64,000 nucleotides of DNA from contig NZ_JPMY01000045.1 in the NCBI RefSeq assembly GCF_000761545.1, positions 62,001 through 126,000 on the forward strand, written 5' to 3'. The notes below the pieces were generated by a model that was not told where the DNA came from, did no database searches, and saw only the letters and a list, made by a program, of their open reading frames with translations. The DNA is from Pseudomonas sp. ML96. GTDB lineage: Bacteria; Pseudomonadota; Gammaproteobacteria; Pseudomonadales; Pseudomonadaceae. Both the position numbers and the translations under genes were made by a program. Position 1 is the first letter of the stretch; each line of letters opens with the position of its first letter. Shown here in pieces: positions 58,404 through 64,000 of the stretch.

Positions 58404-58868
58404 ATGCGTATTACCAAGCTGTTGACCGCCTCCTGCGTTGCCCTGACTCTGGCCCTGGGCGGTTGTGCCTCCAACCTTAGCGGCGACTCCTACAGCCGCG
58501 ACGAGGCACGCAAGGTGCAGACCGTGCGCCTGGGCACCGTCGAGATGCTGCGTCCGGTGAAGATCGAAGGCACCAAGACCCCGATCGGTGCGGGCGCCGG
58601 TGCGGTGGTCGGCGGTGTTGGCGGCAGCGCCATCGGTGGCGGTCGCGGTGCGGCCGTGGCGGCGGTGATCGGTGCGGTCGCAGGCGGCCTGTTGGGCGCC
58701 ATGACCGAGGAAGGCCTGACCCGTACCCAGGGCGTGGAAATCACCGTGCGCGAAGATGATGGCAGCCTGCGCGCCTATGTGCAGCAGGTGCAGGAAAACG
58801 AAGTGTTCCGCGTCGGCGACCGCGTACGCATCATGACGGTCGACGGTACCAGCCGCGTCGCTCACTGA
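58404..58868 (+). CDS. slyB: SlyB-like outer membrane lipoprotein with glycine zipper
   Basis: 154 aa. Lipobox ALGGC (Cys21); DSYSRDEARKVQTV; glycine-zipper domain GAGAGAVVGGVGGSAIGG and GAVAGGLLGA; C-terminal beta-segment VGDRVRIMTVDG. Matches the SlyB/Pcp family of abundant envelope lipoproteins, often PhoPQ-controlled in other species. ATG 58404 has GGAGAG SD. A strong terminator follows. Confidence 0.92.
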   Translation: MRITKLLTASCVALTLALGGCASNLSGDSYSRDEARKVQTVRLGTVEMLRPVKIEGTKTPIGAGAGAVVGGVGGSAIGGGRGAAVAAVIGAVAGGLLGAMTEEGLTRTQGVEITVREDDGSLRAYVQQVQENEVFRVGDRVRIMTVDGTSRVAH

Positions 58869-58884
58869 GCTCGCTGATAACAAG

Positions 58885-58909
58885 AGGCCCGGCATTTGCC
58901 GGGCCTTTT
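58885..58909 (+). terminator. Intrinsic terminator after slyB
   Basis: 10-bp stem (58885-58894 with 58897-58906; AGGCCCGGCA and its complement), TT loop, ending in TTTT. Begins 17 bp after the slyB stop. Confidence 0.9.
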
Positions 58910-58932
58910 CGCTTCTATCCAAGGAAGGTGTG

Positions 58933-59253
58933 ATGAAGGAAAGAATTCTGCCGTTGGCCGTTCTGGTCGCGTTCTCGGCTTACACGATTTTCGTGATGCT
59001 CCAGGCCGAGCAGTCGTTGTTGCAGTTCGGTATGCAGCTGATGTCCAGCCTGGATACCGCTCAAGTGGTGATCGATCTCTACATCTTTGCCGCGCTGGCC
59101 TGTGTCTGGATGTATCGCGACAATCAGGCTCGGCAGGGCTCCTTGGCCTCGCTGCTTCCCTATTTCGCGATCACGGCAGTCTTCGCCTCCATCGGGCCAT
59201 TGTTGTATCTGGTCATCAGAGGCGTCGCCAAGCCGGCAGGTGGCGTACGTTGA
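58933..59253 (+). CDS. DUF2834-like small membrane protein
   Basis: 106 aa, three hydrophobic segments (LPLAVLVAFSAYTIFVML; VVIDLYIFAALACVWMY; YFAITAVFASIGPLLYLV), with the DNQARQG loop typical of DUF2834 proteins. ATG 58933 follows GGAAGG. Function unknown. Its TGA overlaps the TTG start of the next gene. Confidence 0.78.
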   Translation: MKERILPLAVLVAFSAYTIFVMLQAEQSLLQFGMQLMSSLDTAQVVIDLYIFAALACVWMYRDNQARQGSLASLLPYFAITAVFASIGPLLYLVIRGVAKPAGGVR

Positions 59254-59651
59254 GTCACAGCTCCATGCCGAGGCTGGAAAGCATTCCGGCGTTCTATCAA
59301 TCCGTACGCAGCGCTTTTCCCGACATCGCGGCCAAGGCCGATGGCAAGTACTTCGATGACTGGGGCGATCCATTGCCGCAGTTCGAGTACTCTTGGTTCC
59401 ACAGCTTGGCCAATGCACTCAATGCGCAGATGAACAAGGGCATCGCCCCATCTGATCACCTGCCGTTATTCACCCTTATCAGCGATGCGCTGGAGGATTG
59501 CAGCGCGGAAGTGCGCAACTGTATTGATGTCTCGTTTGTCGAGAACCTGTTCTGGCAGGTGCCGTCAGACAAGGCCGAGGGCTACTGGCAGCAATTGCCG
59601 AACCCTCTCAAACAGTTGTATCTGCAGTTCCATCGCCGCGCGCCAGCCTGA
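59250..59651 (+). CDS. Small cytosolic protein of unknown function
   Basis: 133 aa from TTG 59250 (TTGA overlap; AGGTGG 6 nt upstream). ATG 59265 is an in-frame alternative without SD. Acidic, Trp/Phe-rich helical sequence (KYFDDWGDPLPQFEYSWFHS, ENLFWQVPS, YWQQLPNPLKQLYLQF). I recognise no characterised family. Coupled to the DUF2834 gene, which suggests a shared function. Confidence 0.65.
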   Translation: MSHSSMPRLESIPAFYQSVRSAFPDIAAKADGKYFDDWGDPLPQFEYSWFHSLANALNAQMNKGIAPSDHLPLFTLISDALEDCSAEVRNCIDVSFVENLFWQVPSDKAEGYWQQLPNPLKQLYLQFHRRAPA

Positions 59652-59691
59652 TCTTCCGGGAGCATCGTGCGGCTTCGGCAAGGAGTCGCCA

Positions 59692-60192
59692 ATGTCCGGT
59701 CTGCTGAGAAATATCCTCGCCTTCTTCATCGGCCTGCGCGGCCATGCCAGCCATGCGGCGACCGATACCGTGGCGACCTGGTTCTGGGTCACGCCCTTCG
59801 ATTCCGGCGTGCGCGTGCTCAAGAGCGACAAGTATCTGCAGTACGCCGAGACGGCGCAGCTGGATTACCTGCTCAAGATCGGGCGCTTCTTCACGGTGCT
59901 GCGCAGTGGCGCTGGCTTCGTCAATGTCGCTCAGCAGGTGCGTTTCCTCAGGCCGATCGCGCTGTTCAGCCGGGTGCGGGTCGAGACGCGTTTGATGCAC
60001 GCCGACGACAAGTGCGCCTACTTCTGCCACCGCCTGCAGGTGCGCGGCGAGCTGGCGGCCGAGGTGCTGGTCAAGATGAAGTTCAAGAAGGGCGGCCGCA
60101 CGCTGGCGCCCGCGACCTTCCTGGCGCATGGCTTCGCTAGCGCGCCCGAGCGGGTAAGCAGCTGGGAGGCGGCGTTGCAGGCATCCGTCTGA
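59692..60192 (+). CDS. Thioesterase-fold (hotdog) protein
   Basis: 166 aa. Pattern FWVTPFDSGVRVLKSDKYLQYAETAQLDYLLKIG followed by QQVRFLRPIALFSRVRVETRL matches the 4-hydroxybenzoyl-CoA thioesterase-like / THEM6 group, with Asp replaced by Ser/Tyr at some active-site positions. Acts probably on an acyl-CoA or acyl-ACP. AAGGAG SD 7-8 nt before ATG 59692. Confidence 0.78.
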   Translation: MSGLLRNILAFFIGLRGHASHAATDTVATWFWVTPFDSGVRVLKSDKYLQYAETAQLDYLLKIGRFFTVLRSGAGFVNVAQQVRFLRPIALFSRVRVETRLMHADDKCAYFCHRLQVRGELAAEVLVKMKFKKGGRTLAPATFLAHGFASAPERVSSWEAALQASV

Positions 60193-60398
60193 GGCGCGGC
60201 ACTTCTGCCTGGTTAGCTGATCTATCCTCGGCTGTGGGGCTGATGCTCCGTGCATAATGTAATAATTTATCTATGGCTTAGTTCTGATAGTTATGGATAA
60301 TCGCCGCACGCCCTTCGCTGATAGAGGCACCGCCGCGCGAGGAAAGAACAGATTTGCCCCAGCCAAGACCTGTGTTGGGGCCCGAATAGGGGAGATGC

Positions 60399-63200
60399 AT
60401 GGAGCTATTGCTCATAGTCGGACTGCCGTTTCTCGGCGCCTTGCTTCCCCTTCTGTTCGAGCGCCGTGGCCGTCTGGCCAGCAGCCTGGCCACCGCCGTG
60501 GCGCCGCTGCTCGGCCTGGGCCTGCTGCTGTGGCAGGCGCCGCGGGTATTCGCCGGTGAGCTGCTGGTGGTCTCGCAACCCTGGCTGAGCCAGCTGGGCT
60601 TCAATCTCTCCCTGCGCCTGGACGGTCTGTCCTTCCTCTTCGCCTTGCTGATCCTCGGCATCGGCCTGCTGGTGATCCTCTACGCCCGCTACTACCTGTC
60701 CGAGCGCGAGGCCATCGGCCGCTTCTTCGCTTACCTGCTGCTGTTCATGGGCGCTATGCTCGGCCTGGTGCTGTCGGAAAACCTGCTGCTGATGCTGACG
60801 TTCTGGGAGCTGACTAGCCTGACGTCGTTCCTGCTGATCGGCTTCTGGGGCAAGCGCAGCGACGCGCGCAAGGGCGCGCGCATGGCGCTGGCGGTCACCG
60901 GTGGTGGTGGCCTGGCGCTGCTGGCCGGCATCCTGCTGATCGGCCATATCGTCGGCAGCTTCGAGCTCAGCGTGGTGCTGGCGGCCGGCGAGCTGATTCG
61001 CGCGCATGCGCTCTATCCGGTGGCGCTGATCCTGGTGCTGCTGGGCGCCTTCACCAAGTCGGCGCAGTTCCCCTTCCACTTCTGGCTGCCGCACGCGATG
61101 GCGGCGCCGACCCCGGTCTCGGCGTACTTGCACTCGGCGACCATGGTTAAGGTCGGGGTGTTCCTTTTGGCGCGGATGTACCCGGCGCTGGCGGGCTCCG
61201 ACCTGTGGTTCTACCTGGTCGGCCTGACCGGCATGGCGACCCTGCTGGTGGGCGCCGTGATGGCGCTGTTCCAGAACGACCTGAAGGGCCTGCTGGCGTA
61301 CTCCACCATCAGCCACCTGGGCCTGATCGTGCTGCTGCTGGGCATGGACTCGCAGCTGTCCAACGTGGCGGCGGTGTTCCACATCATCAACCACGCCACC
61401 TTCAAGGCCTCGCTGTTCATGGCAGCGGGAATCATCGATCACGAGACCGGCAGTCGCGACATGCGTCGCATCAACGGCATGTGGAAGTACCTGCCACACA
61501 CCGCAGTGCTGGCCATGGTGGCGTCCTCGGCGATGGCCGGGGTGCCGCTGCTCAATGGCTTCCTGAGCAAGGAGATGTTCTTCGGCGAGGCGGTGCAGCA
61601 CGCCTTGGAGGGTAACCTGCTGCACTGGGCGATTCCCGCGGCTGCGGTACTCGCCGGGGTGTTCTCGGTGGCCTATTCGGTGCGCTTCATCCACGACGTG
61701 TTCTTCAACGGCGAGCCGATCAACCTGCCCAAGTTCCCGCCGCATGAGCCGCCGCGCTACATGAAAGTGCCGGTGGAGGTGCTGGTGTTCCTCTGCCTGC
61801 TGGTGGGCATGTTACCGGCCTACACGGTGGCGCCATTGCTGGCGGTGGCGGCGCAGGCCAGCCTGGGCGGCGCGCTGCCGGAGTACAGTCTGGCCATCTG
61901 GCACGGCTTCAACATGCCGCTGGCGATGAGCTTCGTGGCGCTGATCGGTGGCGTGCTGGTGTACATCGGCCGCAAGCCGCTGTTCCGCCTGTACGAGAGC
62001 GTGCCGGAAGTGGACGCCAAGCTGGTGTTCGAGGCCGCGGTGCAGCGCGTGGTGGCTGCAGCCGCCTGGCTCACCGCACGCCTGGAAAATGGCTCGCTGC
62101 AGCGTTACCTGGCGCTGCTGCTGCTCAGCGCCCTGGCTCTGGTGACCGTGAGCCTGGCGCCGCTGAGTCAGCTCAGCGGCAGCCGCGAGCTGAGCCCGCT
62201 CGACCCCTTCACGGGGCTGGGCATGCTGGTGCTGGCGCTGAGCGGCGTGCTGGCCGCGGTGCTGCATCGCCAGCGCCTGGTGGCGCTGCTGATTCTCGGC
62301 GTCGGCGGCATGCTGGTGGCGCTGGCCTTCGCCCGTTTCTCCGCGCCCGACCTGGCACTGACCCAGCTGGTAGTGGAGGTGGTGACCATCATTCTGCTGA
62401 TGCTGGCGATGTATTACCTGCCATCGCGCACGCCAGCGGAGAGTTCGCTGCCGCGCATCCTGCGCGATCTGCTGATCGCCGGTGGCTGCGGCCTGATGGT
62501 CGCGGTGCTGGCCTATGCGGTACTGACCCGCCCCTATGACGGCGGCATCGCCCAGTTCTTCCTCGCTAACAGCATCAGCGGTGGCGGCGGCACCAACGCG
62601 GTCAACGTCATCCTGGTCGACTTCCGTGGCTTCGATACGCTGGGCGAGATCACCGTGCTGGCCATCGCCGCCGTGGGCATATTCGCCATGCTCGACGGCC
62701 TGCGCCTGTTCCATCCGACCTGCGACCCGCAAGGCCGGCGCTGGGCCTGGTCGAAGAACCCGCTGATCCTGATGACCCTGTCGCGCCTGTTGCTGCCGCT
62801 GGCGCTGTTGATCTCGGCCTTCATCTTCCTGCGCGGGCACAACCTGCCGGGCGGCGGCTTCATCGCCGGCCTGATCACTGCGGTGGCACTGGCGCTGCAG
62901 TACATCGCCAACGGCGTGGCCTGGATGGAGCAGCGCATGCCGCTCAACTACCAGCGCATGGCGGGCGCCGGCGTATTGATCGCCGCGCTGACCGGCCTCG
63001 GCAGTTGGGTCTTCGGTCGGCCGTTCCTGACCTCGGCATTTGGCCATTTCGAGCTGCCGCTGGTGGGCGAATTCGAGCTGGCCACGGCCATGCTGTTCGA
63101 CCTCGGCGTCTATCTGGCGGTGGTGGGCTCGACCCTGCTGATTCTGGTCAACCTGGGCAAGCTCAGCCTGACCCCGCCGGCAAGCAAGGAGATTCACTGA
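60399..63200 (+). CDS. shaA: Na+/H+ antiporter subunit A fused with subunit B (ShaA/MrpA-MrpB)
   Basis: 933 aa, at least 20 membrane segments. The N-terminal half is complex-I ND5-like, with MLTFWELTSLTSFLLIGFW, GAFTKSAQFPFHFWLPHAM and the lysine-bearing helix HSATMVKVGVFLL. The C-terminal ~300 aa contain MrpB-like DLALTQLVVEVVTIILLMLAMYYLP and the later RGHNLPGGGFIAGLITA. Fusion of A and B is the Sha/Pha arrangement of pseudomonads and rhizobia. Uses the proton gradient to expel Na+. GGGGAG SD 5 nt before ATG; TGATG coupling to the next gene. Confidence 0.94.
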   Translation: MELLLIVGLPFLGALLPLLFERRGRLASSLATAVAPLLGLGLLLWQAPRVFAGELLVVSQPWLSQLGFNLSLRLDGLSFLFALLILGIGLLVILYARYYLSEREAIGRFFAYLLLFMGAMLGLVLSENLLLMLTFWELTSLTSFLLIGFWGKRSDARKGARMALAVTGGGGLALLAGILLIGHIVGSFELSVVLAAGELIRAHALYPVALILVLLGAFTKSAQFPFHFWLPHAMAAPTPVSAYLHSATMVKVGVFLLARMYPALAGSDLWFYLVGLTGMATLLVGAVMALFQNDLKGLLAYSTISHLGLIVLLLGMDSQLSNVAAVFHIINHATFKASLFMAAGIIDHETGSRDMRRINGMWKYLPHTAVLAMVASSAMAGVPLLNGFLSKEMFFGEAVQHALEGNLLHWAIPAAAVLAGVFSVAYSVRFIHDVFFNGEPINLPKFPPHEPPRYMKVPVEVLVFLCLLVGMLPAYTVAPLLAVAAQASLGGALPEYSLAIWHGFNMPLAMSFVALIGGVLVYIGRKPLFRLYESVPEVDAKLVFEAAVQRVVAAAAWLTARLENGSLQRYLALLLLSALALVTVSLAPLSQLSGSRELSPLDPFTGLGMLVLALSGVLAAVLHRQRLVALLILGVGGMLVALAFARFSAPDLALTQLVVEVVTIILLMLAMYYLPSRTPAESSLPRILRDLLIAGGCGLMVAVLAYAVLTRPYDGGIAQFFLANSISGGGGTNAVNVILVDFRGFDTLGEITVLAIAAVGIFAMLDGLRLFHPTCDPQGRRWAWSKNPLILMTLSRLLLPLALLISAFIFLRGHNLPGGGFIAGLITAVALALQYIANGVAWMEQRMPLNYQRMAGAGVLIAALTGLGSWVFGRPFLTSAFGHFELPLVGEFELATAMLFDLGVYLAVVGSTLLILVNLGKLSLTPPASKEIH

Positions 63201-63547
63201 TGGAGGCGCTGTTCGCCGTCACCCTCGGCCTGCTCACCGCCAGCGGCGTCTACCTGCTGCTGCGTGCGCGTACCTTCCCCGTGGTGCTGGGGCTGACCCT
63301 GCTGTCCTACGCGGTCAACCTGTTCCTCTTCTCCATGGGCCGCCTCAGTGGCGAGGTGGCGGTGCTCGGGCAGAGTGCCAACCCGGCCGACCCGCTGCCA
63401 CAGGCGCTGGTGCTCACCGCCATCGTCATCGGCTTCGCCATGACCGCCTTCGTCGTAGTCCTGGCCCTGCGTGGCGTGGCCAACCTGGGTAACGACCATG
63501 TCGATGGTCGCCCGGATCGGCGCGAGAAGGAGGAGTGGCGGCCGTGA
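63200..63547 (+). CDS. Na+/H+ antiporter subunit C (ShaB/MrpC, NuoK-like)
   Basis: 115 aa, three membrane helices, homologous to NuoK: VTLGLLTASGVYLLLRAR, SYAVNLFLFSMGRL, DPLPQALVLTAIVIGFAMTAFVVVLALR. The start overlaps the ShaA stop by 1 bp, and its stop overlaps the next GTG. Component of the multi-subunit antiporter. Confidence 0.93.
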   Translation: MEALFAVTLGLLTASGVYLLLRARTFPVVLGLTLLSYAVNLFLFSMGRLSGEVAVLGQSANPADPLPQALVLTAIVIGFAMTAFVVVLALRGVANLGNDHVDGRPDRREKEEWRP

Positions 63548-64000
63548 ATCATCTGCTGATCCTGCCCATCCTCCTGCCGATGCTGGCCGGCGCGCTGTTG
63601 CTGGTGCTGCCATCGCATGAGCGGCTCAAGCGCGGCCTCTCGCTGCTCGCCACCCTGGCGCTGGTGCCGGTGGCCCTGGCGCTGCTGCAGCAGGCCGACG
63701 ATGGCCAGCTGCGCATCTATGCCCTGGGTGACTGGCGCCCGCCGTTCGGCATCGTGCTGCTGCTCGACCGTCTCAGTGCGCTGTTGTTGCTGGCCGCCGC
63801 GGTACTCGGCAGCGTCGTGGTGCTTTACGCCCTGCGTGGCGATGACCGCCGTGGCCCGCGCTTCCATGCGTTGCTGCAGTTCCAGTTGCTGGGCATCAAC
63901 GGCTCCTTCCTAACGGGCGACCTGTTCAACCTGTTCGTGTTCTTCGAGGTGTTGCTGATCGCCTCCTACGCGCTGCTGCTGTATGGCCGCAGCGCCGAGC
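63544..64000 (+). CDS. Na+/H+ antiporter subunit D (ShaC/MrpD), partial
   Basis: The gene starts GTG at 63544 (GTGA overlap) behind GGAG and runs off the right edge; 152 codons are visible. Hydrophobic NuoN/M-type sequence, LLILPILLPMLAGALLLVLP, LLLLDRLSALLLLAAAVLGS and TGDLFNLFVFFEVLLIASYA with the conserved Glu in FFEVLL. Remaining subunits should follow outside the window. Confidence 0.9.
   Translation, partial: MNHLLILPILLPMLAGALLLVLPSHERLKRGLSLLATLALVPVALALLQQADDGQLRIYALGDWRPPFGIVLLLDRLSALLLLAAAVLGSVVVLYALRGDDRRGPRFHALLQFQLLGINGSFLTGDLFNLFVFFEVLLIASYALLLYGRSAE

Noticed and set aside
60405..63197. Two long minus-strand frames (60405-61745 and 61812-63197) opposite shaA
   Set aside because: Gln/His/Arg-rich sequences typical of the complement of a hydrophobic membrane protein gene.

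Overview
The window is high-GC, gene-dense gammaproteobacterial chromosome, almost certainly Pseudomonas. The reasons are the aerobic (CobN-type) cobalamin pathway, an acylase of the QuiP type, a fused Sha/Mrp antiporter subunit, GGAG-type ribosome binding sites, and gene orders that match, from memory and not looked up, several Pseudomonas aeruginosa blocks placed here side by side. No tRNA, rRNA, CRISPR array, insertion sequence or prophage was seen.

Left edge (1-4.9 kb): a minus-strand operon for exporting a very large surface protein. It encodes a periplasmic adaptor, a GAF-HlyD protein, a PqqD-like/M50/HlyD membrane protein, and the N-terminus of a LEPR-motif adhesin that runs off the window. 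A decayed solute-binding protein gene follows (4.5-4.9 kb).

Cobalamin block 1 (5-16.7 kb): cobF, a ChlI-type AAA+ chelatase gene whose VWA (ChlD) half lies in the -1 frame behind a dnaX-like slippery site, cobN and cobW on the minus strand, and cbtB-cbtA-cobE-cobM on the plus strand. Two back-to-back cobalamin riboswitches drive cobW-cobN and cbtBA-cobEM. Between chlI and cobN sits a DAHP synthase gene preceded by two aromatic-codon-rich leader peptides and a strong intrinsic terminator, which looks like a transcription attenuator.

Miscellaneous block (16.7-21.1 kb): a Tag-like glycosylase, a sirtuin, two NlpC/P60 lipoproteins, an O-methyltransferase-like protein, an HNH protein and a Cys-rich copper-binding four-helix protein.

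Cobalamin block 2 (21.2-30.3 kb): a third cobalamin riboswitch, then one tight plus-strand operon, cobO-cobB-bluB-cbiB-cobD-cobQ-cobU-cobT-cobC-cobS, covering a,c-amidation, adenosylation, amide formation, aminopropanol attachment, lower-ligand synthesis and final assembly. MarR, MFS and a 40-codon membrane protein follow, then a glutathione peroxidase and a FadL porin.

Cell-envelope and carbohydrate block (34.3-54.2 kb): a PL7 alginate lyase, a CSLREA beta-helix protein, the QuiP-like acylase, SEC-C proteins, tandem OmpA lipoproteins, CopD, DinG, a frameshifted SDR, a GH42-like glycosidase, a class C beta-lactamase-fold esterase, a third OmpA lipoprotein and pdxH.

Right end (54.3-64 kb): a CdaR-type regulator, GntP permease and glycerate kinase unit, slyB, small proteins, and the start of the sha/mrp Na+/H+ antiporter operon, which runs off the window.

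The most notable signals are the probable programmed -1 frameshift joining ChlI to its VWA domain, the tandem leader-peptide attenuator ahead of DAHP synthase, the ABC-less adhesin export cluster, the divergent riboswitch pair with nearly abutting -35 boxes, and a hairpin that buries the ribosome binding site of an OmpA lipoprotein gene.
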